A stretch of DNA of 47,500 bases from Methylobacterium pseudosasicola (GTDB lineage Bacteria > Pseudomonadota > Alphaproteobacteria > Rhizobiales > Beijerinckiaceae): assembly GCF_900114535.1 (NCBI RefSeq), contig NZ_FOTK01000042.1:1-47500 (forward strand), in the 5' to 3' direction. The notes beneath the pieces were generated by a model, which was given only the letters and a program-made list of their open reading frames with translations, was not told the origin of the DNA and made no database searches. The translations under genes were made by a program, and so were the position numbers. Below, piece after piece: positions 31,122 through 39,770 of the stretch (position 1 is its first letter; each line of letters begins with the position of its first letter).

Positions 31122-33815
31122 CTAGGCGCCCAGGATGCGCTTGCGGCGTTGCCAAGTGGCGACCTTGCGCAGCAACCGCGAGAGCTGCTCGACCGAATAC
31201 GGCTTGTGCAGCAGTTCGAAACCGTAGGTGCCGTTCTGCGCCAGGACGTGGCTGTAGCCCGAGGCGAGCAGCACCGGCAGGTCGTGGTGCTCCTCGCGGA
31301 TGCGATGCGCGAGGTCGATGCCGTTCATGCCAGGCATCACGACGTCCGAGAACACCACGTCGAACCGGTCCGCGTCCTCGGCGAGTTCCGCAAGGGCCTC
31401 CGCGGCATTGCCGGCGAGCACCGTCACGTAGCCCAGGTCGGTCAGGGTCTGGACCGCAAAGGTGCCCACCTCGGCATTGTCCTCGACCACGAGCACGCAG
31501 GTCCCGTGGCCGTCCATGAGAGGTTCGGGCTCGCCGGTGTCGGACCCTTTCCCCGCCTCCGAGACGCGCGGCAAGTAGAGGGTGAAGGTGGTGCCTCGGT
31601 CGACCTCGCTCTCGACCGTCACCTCGCCGCCCGATTGCTTGGCGAAACCGAACACCTGGGAAAGTCCGAGCCCCGTGCCCTGGCCGACGCCCTTGGTGGT
31701 GAAGAACGGCTCGAAGATCCTTTCCAGCCGCTCGGCCGGGATGCCGCTGCCGGTGTCGCTGATCGACACGGCCACGAACGGGCCCGGGACGGCCGGGTGG
31801 GACCGCATCGCCGGCATCGTCTCGACCGGCCGTACGCGGATGGCGAGCCGCCCCTCGCCGTCCATGGCGTCGCGGGAGTTGACGGCCATGTTGACGAGCG
31901 CCGTGTCGAACTGGCTCGGGTCGGCATGGACGAAGCAGGTCCTGTCCGGCAGGTCGGTCGAGATCTCGATGCGCGAGCCGGTCAGCGTGCCCATCATGTC
32001 GGAAAGCGCCCGCACGCTGTCGCAGACGGCGAACGTCTCCGGCTTCAGGGCCTGACGCCGGGCGAAGGCAAGCAACTGTCCGGTCAGCTTGGCGGCCCGG
32101 TCCACGGTGTCGGAGATGGCCCCCACGTAGCGGGCGCGGCGTTCCGGGGCGAGGTTGGGACGCTTCAGAAGGTCGGTCGACGACTTGATCACGGTGAGCA
32201 GGTTGTTGAAGTCGTGCGCGACGCCACCGGTGAGTTGCCCGATTGCCTCCAGTTTCTGGGACTGCCGCAGGGCCTCCTCCGCGGCCATCAGCGCGCCGGT
32301 GCGCTCCTCGACCCGCTGCTCCAACGTCTGGTTCGCCTGCCGCAGGTCCGCCTCGGCCTGCCTGAGGGCGGTGATGTCATTGAAGATGCCGACCATGTGG
32401 CGGTGGCCGGAGGCGTCGTCGACCGGATGGCCGGCGCTGAGGACCGAACGGCGACTGCCGCCGGGCAGGACGACCGTGTAGCCGGTATCGACGCGCGCGC
32501 CGTTCCGGAAGCCGGCCTGCGCCGTGGCGAGCACGTCGGCGAGCTCTTCGGGCGCAATGCGGGCGAACACGTCATCCTGGGAGATGGCGACTTCCGGCGG
32601 CAGCCCGAAGATCTCGCGGCTGCGCGCGTCCATCGCGACCTCGCCCGTGGCCGTGTTCCAGTCGAAGGTGCCCAGCCGCGCGACGTCCAGCGCGACGGAG
32701 AGCCGGGTCCGGCTCTCCTGCGTCGCCGCCAGAGCCTCTTCGAGGCGCCTGGCACCATCGGCGAGACCGGCCTCCGCCCGCGCGCGCAACAGGGCGGTGT
32801 GTATCCGCCCGGCGACGTCGCGCACCAGAGCCTCGTCCTCGTCGCACCAGCGACGCGGGGTGGACTGGTTGACGAACACCGACGCCCACAGGCGTCCCTC
32901 CACGACCAAAGGCACGGATAGGACAGCCCGCAAGGCGCCGACCTCCTCGTAGGCCGCCGCGTGGGCCGTCGTGCGCGGGTCGGAAGCGACATCGTCGACC
33001 CGGAGGCTTCGGCCGGCGCGCAGCTCCCCCACCACCGCCTCGCCGAAATCGGCCATGCGGTGGATTCCGGCGAGGCTCGGCATCGTGCCGTCGGTCCAGT
33101 CGCGCTCGACCCTATAGTGGACCCCGTCGGCATCGGCCTCGCCGAAGCCGCAACGCTGCGTGCCGAGATGCCGGCCGAGCATGCCGCAGGCCATCGCGAT
33201 CAGCGCATCCGGGTCGTCGTGGACGCGAAGGGCATCGCCGAGAGCCAGCAGGAAGGCGCTGCGGCGTTCCTGCTTCACCTTCGCGGTCGTCTCGGTGCAG
33301 GCGCAGAACATCCCCTGCACCGCGCCGTCCTCGCCGCGGATGGGCGAGTAGGAGAACGTGAACCACACGTCCTCCGGATACCCGTTACGCATCATGACGA
33401 GGGGCAGATCCTCCATGAACGTGGCCGCACCGGCCATGGCCCGCTCGACGAGGGGACGGATGTCGTCCCAGATCTCGGACCAGACCGTCTCGAACGGGCG
33501 TCCCAGGGACCATGGGTGCTTGGCGCCGAGGATCTCGACGTAGGCGTCGTTGTACAGGAAGCCCAGGCCAGGGCCCCAGGCGATGAACATCGGGAAGGCC
33601 GAGTTCAGCATCAGGCTGACGCCCATGCGCAGGGCCGCCGGCCAGGTCGTCGGGGATCCGAGCGGGGACGCGGACCAGTCGTGGCCGCGCATCAGCGCCC
33701 CCATCGCGCCGCCGCCCGAGAGGAACGGGGGAGCACAGGCTCCGTCCTCGTGCACGGACGCCTGCTCGGGACCGGGAAGCCGCGCCCCGCCGAACGCCGA
33801 CCGATGCGAGCTCAT
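31122..33815 (-). CDS. PAS-GAF-PAS hybrid histidine kinase with receiver
   Basis: This is an 897-residue soluble hybrid kinase: PAS (residues ~40-175; MFIAWGPGLGFLYNDAYVEI), GAF (~180-330; LRAVLSVPLVVEGRLWASV), PAS (~350-480), a coiled coil (~470-505), HisKA with His534 in TGGVAHDFNNLLTV, HATPase (~640-750) and a receiver with Asp824 in VVFSDVVMPGMNG. The ATG at 33815 overlaps the GAF protein stop by 4 bases; the frame upstream of it is antisense to other genes. It is the last gene of the stressosome-linked operon, so it is a plausible output of that module. No partner response regulator with an output domain is adjacent. Confidence 0.89.
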   Translation of the reverse strand: MSSHRSAFGGARLPGPEQASVHEDGACAPPFLSGGGAMGALMRGHDWSASPLGSPTTWPAALRMGVSLMLNSAFPMFIAWGPGLGFLYNDAYVEILGAKHPWSLGRPFETVWSEIWDDIRPLVERAMAGAATFMEDLPLVMMRNGYPEDVWFTFSYSPIRGEDGAVQGMFCACTETTAKVKQERRSAFLLALGDALRVHDDPDALIAMACGMLGRHLGTQRCGFGEADADGVHYRVERDWTDGTMPSLAGIHRMADFGEAVVGELRAGRSLRVDDVASDPRTTAHAAAYEEVGALRAVLSVPLVVEGRLWASVFVNQSTPRRWCDEDEALVRDVAGRIHTALLRARAEAGLADGARRLEEALAATQESRTRLSVALDVARLGTFDWNTATGEVAMDARSREIFGLPPEVAISQDDVFARIAPEELADVLATAQAGFRNGARVDTGYTVVLPGGSRRSVLSAGHPVDDASGHRHMVGIFNDITALRQAEADLRQANQTLEQRVEERTGALMAAEEALRQSQKLEAIGQLTGGVAHDFNNLLTVIKSSTDLLKRPNLAPERRARYVGAISDTVDRAAKLTGQLLAFARRQALKPETFAVCDSVRALSDMMGTLTGSRIEISTDLPDRTCFVHADPSQFDTALVNMAVNSRDAMDGEGRLAIRVRPVETMPAMRSHPAVPGPFVAVSISDTGSGIPAERLERIFEPFFTTKGVGQGTGLGLSQVFGFAKQSGGEVTVESEVDRGTTFTLYLPRVSEAGKGSDTGEPEPLMDGHGTCVLVVEDNAEVGTFAVQTLTDLGYVTVLAGNAAEALAELAEDADRFDVVFSDVVMPGMNGIDLAHRIREEHHDLPVLLASGYSHVLAQNGTYGFELLHKPYSVEQLSRLLRKVATWQRRKRILGA

Positions 33816-34339
33816 GGTTGAGCCATCGCCGCGAGGGACCGCCGCATGTCGAGCTGGGTCATGACCAGAGCGGCGAGGACTTGGAGACACTCCCGCTGCT
33901 CCTCGGTGAGGCCGAGCGGACGCGGCTCGGTGTCGATGACGCAGACCGAGCCCAGCCCATGCCCGTCCGGTGTCACCAAGGGAGCGCCCGCGTAGAAGCG
34001 CAGGTGCGGCTCCCCGGTCACGAGGGGGTTCCCGGCGGTCCGGGCGTCGCACGACAGGTCGGGGATCACGAGCAGGTCGCGCCTGCCGAGCACGTGCTTG
34101 CAGACCGAGGCATCGAGGTCGGTCCCGCATTCGGGGAAGCCGGAGCGCGCCTTGAACCATTGCCGCCCGTCGGCCACGAGGCTCACCAACGCGACCGGGG
34201 CGGCGCAGATGGCGCGCGCCAGGATGACGATGCCGTCGAAGCCGGGCTCGGGCGCGGTGTCGAGGACGGCGTAGCCGTCGAGGGCGTCGAGGCGTCCGCG
34301 GCCGGCGAGGCCGGCCGGTGCCTTCGGGCGGCGTGTCAT
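33812..34339 (-). CDS. Stand-alone GAF-domain protein
   Basis: This 175-residue protein consists of one GAF domain: LDALDGYAVLDTAPEPGFDG, APVALVSLVADGRQWFKARS, VCKHVLGRRDLLVIPDL, LRFYAGAPLVTPDGHGLGSV and CVIDTEPR. It closely resembles the N-terminal GAF domain of the kinase at 24450. It has no effector domain. ATGA overlaps couple it to the kinases on both sides (34336-34339 and 33812-33815). It may act as a detachable sensor subunit for one of them; the ligand is unknown. Confidence 0.87.
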   Translation of the reverse strand: MTRRPKAPAGLAGRGRLDALDGYAVLDTAPEPGFDGIVILARAICAAPVALVSLVADGRQWFKARSGFPECGTDLDASVCKHVLGRRDLLVIPDLSCDARTAGNPLVTGEPHLRFYAGAPLVTPDGHGLGSVCVIDTEPRPLGLTEEQRECLQVLAALVMTQLDMRRSLAAMAQP

Positions 34340-36252
34340 GGGACCCGTCCTCGGTTGCGGACGGGGGGTGGAGAGGCGGCGATGACCCGTCCCAGGACCC
34401 GTCCGATCTGCGCGGCCGAGTACGGCTTGTGCAGGAGCTCGAAGCCGTGGCTGTCCTCACGCGCCAGGACATGGCTGTAGCCAGAGGCCAGCACCACCGG
34501 CAGGTTGGGAATGCGGATGCGGAGAGCCTTCGCGAGTTCGATGCCGCCCATGCCGGGCATGACGACGTCGGAGAAGACGGCCCGGAAGCCGGAGCCGTCG
34601 GTGCCCAGGCGTTCGAGCGCCTCCTCGGCGTTGACGACCCATACGGGCGCGTAGCCGAGGTCCTCCAGGATCTGGGCGCAGAAGCGCCCGACCTCCAGGT
34701 TGTCCTCGACCAGAAGCACCGGCTGGCCCTGGCCGGAGGGCGCCACCCCGGCATCGCGGTCGGGGACGGGCATCCGGGACGGCCCGTCCGAGACCTCAGG
34801 CAGGTAGAGCGTGAAGGTCGTACCCTCTCCCACCGCGCTCGCCACGTCGACGTCGCCACCCGACTGCTTGGCGAAGCCGAACACCTGGGAGAGCCCGAGC
34901 CCGGTGCCGCGGCCGACGGCCTTGGTCGTGAAGAAGGGCTCGAAGATGCGCCCGAGGACGTCGGCGGGGATGCCCGAGCCGCTGTCGGTCAGGGAGACGG
35001 CCACGAACGGCCCCCGCGATCCGCCGTGCCCCCGGATGGAGGGCATTGGCTGCCCGGCGAGCACCCGCATCGTCAGCGTGCCCACGCCGTCCATGGCGTC
35101 CCGCGCATTGACCGCGGCGTTCACGACCGCCGTCTCGAACTGGTTGACGTCGGCGCGCACCAGCGCGGCCGCGTCCGGAACCTCGACCCTGAGGCGGATG
35201 CGGGCTCCGGTGATGGTGTCGAGCATGTCGGCGACGCCACGCAGGCGCTCGCCGGCGTCGAACACCTCGGGCCTGAGGGATTGCCGGCGCGCGAAGGCCA
35301 GGAGCTGACCGGTCAGCTTGGCCGCTCGGTCGACCGTGTCGGAGACCGCATCCATGTATCGCTTGCGCCGCTCCTCGGGCAGGTCGGGGCGACGCAGGAA
35401 GTCCACGGAGGAGCGGATGATGGTCAGCAGGTTGTTGAAGTCATGCGCGACGCCGCCGGTGAGTTGGCCCACGGCCTCAAGCTTCTGCGATTGCCGCAGG
35501 TCCTGCTCCATGCGCTCGCGCTCGACCGCCTCGGCGAGCAACCGCGCATTCGCTTCCGCGAGCTCGGCCGTCCGCGCGGCGACCTGGGTTTCCAGCGAGG
35601 CCCCGACCTCTCGCAGCCGCTCGGCCTGGGCCTCCAACTCGGAGTGGAGGGCGACGACGCCGCGATTGGTCTCGGCGAGTTCCCGGTTGAGGCGCTGCGC
35701 CTCCTCCTCGCGCTCGGCCAGCTCGGCGAGGCTGCGCAGGAGCTCGCGGTTCTGCTCGCGCAGCGCGACCAGCGGTTCCTCGGTCCGCGCACGGGCGACG
35801 TCCTCGGCGAGGGTAGCGAGCCGCTTTCCCGTGAAGGATTCCGTGCCGGACGGCAGCCGCTTGGCGAAGGTGGCGACCGTGCCCTTGCCGGGGTCGGTCT
35901 CGATCTCGAAGCGGTCCATCAACCGGCGGGAGCCGGTGATGCCGATGCCCAGGCCCGTCGTCGAGCGGTAGCGGCCTTCGAGGATCTCGTCCAAGTGCGG
36001 GATGCCGGGGCCCTTGTCGATCACGCGGATGACCAGGGATTGGCCGCCATTCTCCTCGTCGAGGCCGTACTCGACCCTGCCGCCGCCGGCGTAGCCGTAG
36101 GCGTTGCGCGCGATCTCGGACACCGCGGTGGCGATCCGCGTCTGGTCCTGGATGCCGAAACCGAGGTGTTCGGCCAGCCTGCGCACGCGCTGGCGCACGG
36201 TGACGATGTCGTCCTCGTGCTCGACGCAGGTGGCGAGGAGTGGCCATCTCAT
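34336..36252 (-). CDS. RsbT-like ATPase fused to hybrid histidine kinase
   Basis: This 638-residue protein has an unusual order. Residues ~10-140 form an RsbT/RsbW-type HATPase (RQRVRRLAEHLGFGIQDQTR, SEIARNAYGYAGGG, DKGPGIP, GLGIGITGSRRLMD) closely resembling the separate RsbT at 37247-37651. A long coiled coil follows (~150-255), then HisKA (His270 in GGVAHDFNNLL), a second HATPase (~370-490) and a receiver (Asp562 in VFSDVVMPGMGG). No PAS, GAF or membrane domain is present, so its input is likely the N-terminal RsbT-like domain binding stressosome proteins. It overlaps the phosphatase gene and the GAF gene by 4 bases each. Confidence 0.88.
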   Translation of the reverse strand: MRWPLLATCVEHEDDIVTVRQRVRRLAEHLGFGIQDQTRIATAVSEIARNAYGYAGGGRVEYGLDEENGGQSLVIRVIDKGPGIPHLDEILEGRYRSTTGLGIGITGSRRLMDRFEIETDPGKGTVATFAKRLPSGTESFTGKRLATLAEDVARARTEEPLVALREQNRELLRSLAELAEREEEAQRLNRELAETNRGVVALHSELEAQAERLREVGASLETQVAARTAELAEANARLLAEAVERERMEQDLRQSQKLEAVGQLTGGVAHDFNNLLTIIRSSVDFLRRPDLPEERRKRYMDAVSDTVDRAAKLTGQLLAFARRQSLRPEVFDAGERLRGVADMLDTITGARIRLRVEVPDAAALVRADVNQFETAVVNAAVNARDAMDGVGTLTMRVLAGQPMPSIRGHGGSRGPFVAVSLTDSGSGIPADVLGRIFEPFFTTKAVGRGTGLGLSQVFGFAKQSGGDVDVASAVGEGTTFTLYLPEVSDGPSRMPVPDRDAGVAPSGQGQPVLLVEDNLEVGRFCAQILEDLGYAPVWVVNAEEALERLGTDGSGFRAVFSDVVMPGMGGIELAKALRIRIPNLPVVLASGYSHVLAREDSHGFELLHKPYSAAQIGRVLGRVIAASPPPVRNRGRVP

Positions 36253-37244
36253 GATGCGTCACCCCGCACGACGAGCACGGTGGCATCGTCGCGGGCGCGG
36301 GCGAAGTCGCGGTAGATCAACCCGGCGACGAGCGACGGGTGGGCCGCAGCGATGCCGGGATAGGCATCCAGGGACCATCCGGTCGCGATCCCGTCCGAGC
36401 ACAGCACGAACACGTCGTCCTGCCCCATCGGGTATTCGAACTCCTGGATGCGCCGGGCCGCATGTCCGGCCGTTCCGGCAAGGCTGACCGTGCGCTTGGT
36501 CACTGCGCCGGAGACGACGGCTCCCAGGACGTTGCCGATGCCCGCGAACGTGAGGATGCCGGCGTCCCGGTCGAAGCTGGCTACGGACACCGCACCGCCT
36601 CGGGTCTGCGGCAGTCCAGCATGGATGGCGGACAGGATCGCGCCGGGAGGCTTGTCCCGATGGTGATGGAATAGGCTCAAGGCCTCCTGCGACGCCTTGG
36701 CGGCCTCCGGTCCATGGCCGAGGCCGTCCGCCACGATGGCGGTCCATCCGTCGAGCCGCTCGCGCACGGCGTAGGCGTCGCCGTTGGCTGTCTCGCCCCT
36801 CAGAGGCACCGTGACGGCCCCGAAGGCCGCGGAACCATCAGCCGTGGCCGGCCGGACGCCCGATAGACGGGCCAGCACAGCAGTGCCTGTGCCGGGCCGG
36901 GACGCGATGTCGAAGGCGTCGGACAACCGACGCACGGCTCCGAGGCCCTCGCCGGCGCTGCCGCCGGTGGAGTGGCCGTCGCGCAAGGCCGAGCCCAGGT
37001 CCGAGAAGCCCGGGCCCTTGTCCAGCGCCAGGATCTCGACGCCCGAGCCCGTCGCGTCCTCAAAGGTGCCGACCAGGATCTCGCCTGGCACCCCGTACTT
37101 CACGATGTTGGTGGAGAGTTCGGTGACGACGAGGGCCACTCGTCCAGCCGCGGTTTCGTCGAACCCGATGGCCTGCGCCGCGGCCACGGCACGCCGCCGC
37201 GCCTCGGCCACCTGGCTCGCCTCAGTGATGGTGACCCGGTCCAT
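36249..37244 (-). CDS. RsbX-like PP2C phosphatase with N-terminal HATPase domain
   Basis: This is a 331-residue protein. The N-terminal HATPase_c_2 domain (residues ~1-130) shows ALVVTELSTNIVKYG, LDKGPGFSDL and GEGLGAVRRLSD, as in anti-sigma-type kinases. The C-terminal half (~140-325) is a SpoIIE/RsbX-like PP2C phosphatase (WTAIVADGLGHGPEAAKASQ, FAGIGNVLGAV, QDDVFVLCSDGIATGW). ATG at 37244 follows the rsbT stop by 2 bases with GGAAG upstream; GTG at 37256 is less likely. In stressosomes RsbX removes phosphate from RsbS/RsbR and resets the complex; the extra kinase-type domain means this protein might carry both activities. Confidence 0.86.
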   Translation of the reverse strand: MDRVTITEASQVAEARRRAVAAAQAIGFDETAAGRVALVVTELSTNIVKYGVPGEILVGTFEDATGSGVEILALDKGPGFSDLGSALRDGHSTGGSAGEGLGAVRRLSDAFDIASRPGTGTAVLARLSGVRPATADGSAAFGAVTVPLRGETANGDAYAVRERLDGWTAIVADGLGHGPEAAKASQEALSLFHHHRDKPPGAILSAIHAGLPQTRGGAVSVASFDRDAGILTFAGIGNVLGAVVSGAVTKRTVSLAGTAGHAARRIQEFEYPMGQDDVFVLCSDGIATGWSLDAYPGIAAAHPSLVAGLIYRDFARARDDATVLVVRGDAS

Positions 37245-37246
37245 GG

Positions 37247-37651
37247 CTACTTCCACCGCGCGATGGTCACGCGGGTGCCTGAACCGGGCGTCGACTCGAT
37301 GTGGAACTCGTTCGAAAGCCGCTTGGCTCCGCCAAGCCCCAGCCCGAGCCCCCCTCCGGAGGTGTAATGGTCGGTCATCGCCTGCTCGATGTCGGCGATG
37401 CCCGGTCCTTGGTCCTCGAAGGTCAGGCGCAGGCCCTTGCGCGTCCCCGCCAGCACGGTCTCCATGCGGACGTCGCCGCCGCCACCGTAATCGAGGGTGT
37501 TGCGCGCGAGTTCGCTCGCCGCCGTGATGATCTTGGTCTGGTCTACGAGGCCGAGGCCGATCTCCACGGCGAGCGCGCGCACGCGCTGGCGCACGCGGAC
37601 GACGTCGTCGCCGGATCGGACAGGTAATGCCTCAGTCTTCGTGACGGTCAC
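37247..37651 (-). CDS. rsbT: Stressosome switch kinase RsbT
   Basis: This 134-residue protein is a single HATPase_c_2 domain: VRVRQRVRALAVEIGLGLVD, ITAASELARNTLDYGGGG (N-box), FEDQGPGIADI and GGGLGLGLGGAKRLS. Length and sequence match RsbT, the serine/threonine kinase that phosphorylates RsbR and RsbS and is then released to act on an output partner. It overlaps rsbS by 20 bases and is followed by the RsbX-like gene after 2 bases. No rsbU/rsbV/sigB genes are present, so its partner must differ from that in Bacillus. Confidence 0.9.
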   Translation of the reverse strand: MTVTKTEALPVRSGDDVVRVRQRVRALAVEIGLGLVDQTKIITAASELARNTLDYGGGGDVRMETVLAGTRKGLRLTFEDQGPGIADIEQAMTDHYTSGGGLGLGLGGAKRLSNEFHIESTPGSGTRVTIARWK

Positions 37652-38033
37652 GGTCGCTCCCGTGCCCGTCGTCCTCCTCGGAGAGCCGAACCTGGATCAG
37701 CGCCATGCCCCGCTCGACGTTCAGTGCGGTCTTGATGCCGGTGAGTTCCAACCCGAGCTCGACCAGGGTGATGGCCACCGCCGGGCGCATCCCCGCGACC
37801 ACGGTCTCGGCATCGAGGACGCGCGAGACCGCCGCGATGCTCACCAGCATGCGACCGATGAAGGAATCGACGATCTCAAGCGCCGAGATCTCGATGAGCA
37901 CGCCGCGCGCGCCAGTGCGCGCGATCATCGCCGTCAGGTCCTCCTCCAAGGCGAGCGCGAGGCGGTCGTGCATGTCGACCTGGATGGAAACGATGAGCGC
38001 GCCGCCCAGCTTGAGGATCGGGATGCGGTCCAT
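37632..38033 (-). CDS. rsbS: Stressosome STAS scaffold protein RsbS
   Basis: This 133-residue STAS-domain protein is slightly longer than typical RsbS because of an acidic/His-rich tail (SEEDDGHGSDRDRHED). The family motif VLIEISALEIVDSFIGRML places Ser57 at the position phosphorylated by RsbT in B. subtilis RsbS. It lies 4 bases downstream of rsbR and overlaps rsbT by 20 bases. RsbS and RsbR together form the stressosome core that holds RsbT until a stress signal. Cytosolic. Confidence 0.9.
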   Translation of the reverse strand: MDRIPILKLGGALIVSIQVDMHDRLALALEEDLTAMIARTGARGVLIEISALEIVDSFIGRMLVSIAAVSRVLDAETVVAGMRPAVAITLVELGLELTGIKTALNVERGMALIQVRLSEEDDGHGSDRDRHED

Positions 38034-38037
38034 GGGG

Positions 38038-38913
38038 TCAGCGGCGCTCCTCGGCCGGGGCTTGCTGGCGCACCACCTTGCGGCCTGTGCGCTTGAGGGC
38101 GACGGCGAAGGCGTCCGCCAGGGTCGCCTTCGAGACGACGTTGAGCTCGACGCCCAGGTGGACCATGGTCTGCGCGATCTGCGGGCGGATGCCGGACACG
38201 ATGCAATCGGCGCCCATCAGGCGGGCCGCGGCGACGGTCTTGAGGAGGTGCTGGGCCACCAGGGTATCCACGGTGGGCACGCCGGTGATGTCGATGATGG
38301 CGATCTCGGCCTCCTCGTCGACGATGGCCTGGAGTAGGTTCTCCATGACGACGCCGGTGCGGGCGCTGTCGAGGGTGCCGATGAGCGGCAAGGCGAGAAT
38401 GCCGTCCCAGAGGCGCACCACCGGGGTGGAGAGCTCGGCGATCTCCTGTCCCTGCCGCCCGATGACCTCCTCGCGGCTGGCCAGGAACACCTCCATGGTA
38501 TGCAGGCCGAGCCGGTCGAGCACCTTGCCGGCCGCCCACACGCCGGCCGCCAGCGTCGACGCGTCCACATCGGCGCTCCGCCTAAGTGCTTCGAAGATCG
38601 GCTCCTTGAGCGAGAACACGAAGTTGGCGGTGTCGGTGGGCGTAAAACCTTGGATCGCCCGCGACCGTGAGATGTCGGCGAGCGTCTCGCGCAGCGGTGC
38701 GAAGCCCTCGCCGTCGGCATCGAGGCTGTTCGAGGCGAGAGCGTCCCGGAGCTGGCCGAGCACGGCCTTTGCCTGGGTCCGGAGCTCGGCCTCGCGGATG
38801 CGGCCGCCCTGCAGGGAGGCACCTTCCCGAAGAGCAGTGTTCCAGGCATCGAGGATGGCGGCCTCGTCCTCCGTGAGGATCCTTTCCAGGACCCCGGCGC
38901 CGTCCGTGCTCAT
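38038..38913 (-). CDS. rsbR: Stressosome sensor RsbR
   Basis: This 291-residue protein has an N-terminal RsbRD-type helical domain (residues ~10-150) in place of the globin or LOV sensors of other RsbR paralogues, and a C-terminal STAS domain (~160-280) with ALPLIGTLDSAR and IIDITGVPTVDTLVAQH. Thr180 and Thr214/Thr217 lie in the segments that carry the RsbT-phosphorylated Thr residues of Bacillus RsbR. AAGGA precedes the ATG at 38913. It is the first gene of a seven-gene run (rsbR, rsbS, rsbT, phosphatase, hybrid kinase, GAF, hybrid kinase) whose members mostly overlap. The signal sensed is unknown. Confidence 0.89.
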   Translation of the reverse strand: MSTDGAGVLERILTEDEAAILDAWNTALREGASLQGGRIREAELRTQAKAVLGQLRDALASNSLDADGEGFAPLRETLADISRSRAIQGFTPTDTANFVFSLKEPIFEALRRSADVDASTLAAGVWAAGKVLDRLGLHTMEVFLASREEVIGRQGQEIAELSTPVVRLWDGILALPLIGTLDSARTGVVMENLLQAIVDEEAEIAIIDITGVPTVDTLVAQHLLKTVAAARLMGADCIVSGIRPQIAQTMVHLGVELNVVSKATLADAFAVALKRTGRKVVRQQAPAEERR

Positions 38914-39133
38914 CCACTCATCCTTGTCTTAGGCATTCAGGGTTTATTCTGGTTCGTGCACGTTCGATAGGCGTCGTCGTTGCGGCTGGCCCCGCTACGG
39001 CAAGTTGTTCCTGGCCTTAGCGAACCGGTCGCCGCCCAACCTGCCCACGGCAGCGGGGCGCACGGCGAACATGCCGTCGGGCAAGCCGGAACGCGCCCGA
39101 GCCGGTCGCACCCGCCGCCGCATGCAGCAGGGG

Positions 39134-39610
39134 CTACTTCGCCTTTTCGGCGATGCCCTTGAGCCCACCCTCATAGATACCAGCGACGACCTCCTCGGCC
39201 TTGGCGTCGGGCGCGCCCTTGGCCTTGAAGCTGCCGGTCCAGGTCAGCTTCGATCCCTTGCCGTCGGGCGCGACCGAGAGGGTCGACTTGTAGCCCTCGA
39301 CCGGCAGCGGGCTCTCCAGGATGGCGTAGGTGTAATCCATCTTCCTGTCGTCGCGGGCGACCTGCTCCTCAACGATGGTACCGCCGCCCTTCAGGGACAG
39401 CGTGCGCACCTTCTTGCCACCCTTCTCGGAGAGGACGCACTTCTCGACTGCCGGGTGCCAGTCGCCGATGCCGCAGAATTCGCCGATGGTCTTCCAGACC
39501 GTGGCCGGGGGCGCCGCGACCGTGGCGGTCCGGGTCACGTCGAGCGCGAGCGCGGGGGTGGCCGATAAACCGGCGAACGTCAGCGCGGCGAACAGGATCT
39601 TGCTCGTCAT
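39134..39610 (-). CDS. Secreted SRPBCC-family protein
   Basis: This 158-residue protein has a Sec signal peptide (MTSKILFAALTFAGLSA to about ALA). The rest matches the START/polyketide-cyclase-like SRPBCC fold (VTRTATVAAPPATVWKTIGE, IGDWHPAVEKCVLSEKGGKK, RTLSLKGGGTIVEEQV, LTWTGSFKAKG). The family binds small hydrophobic molecules; no catalytic residues are evident. The ATG at 39610 is the signal peptide start; longer open frame is not coding. It is divergent from the OhrR-like regulator gene with a 160-base shared region and is a likely target of it. Confidence 0.84.
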   Translation of the reverse strand: MTSKILFAALTFAGLSATPALALDVTRTATVAAPPATVWKTIGEFCGIGDWHPAVEKCVLSEKGGKKVRTLSLKGGGTIVEEQVARDDRKMDYTYAILESPLPVEGYKSTLSVAPDGKGSKLTWTGSFKAKGAPDAKAEEVVAGIYEGGLKGIAEKAK

Positions 39611-39717
39611 GTCGTTTCCTCTCCGTTGGCGGACCCTTGTGTCAGGTCTCGCTCGATGCGGACGATGCCGGATCGTCGGCGGGGTCGGCGCCTCGCCAAT
39701 CGTGAGGACGCGACAGG

Positions 39718-39746
39718 TTGACAGCATCGTTCGCGCATGAATGATT
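39718..39746 (+). promoter_or_regulatory. Possible sigma-70 promoter of the OhrR-like gene
   Basis: TTGACA at 39718-39723 is followed after 17 bases by ATGATT at 39741-39746, 25 bases before the ohrR-like ATG. The -35 box is a consensus match and the -10 box is weak. The region is shared with the divergent SRPBCC gene. Confidence 0.4.
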
Positions 39747-39770
39747 AAGGTCTGAACGGAGCATCGGTCA

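Noticed and set aside
34318..36315. Plus-strand open frame of 665 codons
   Set aside because: It is antisense to the RsbT-kinase fusion and has no family features.
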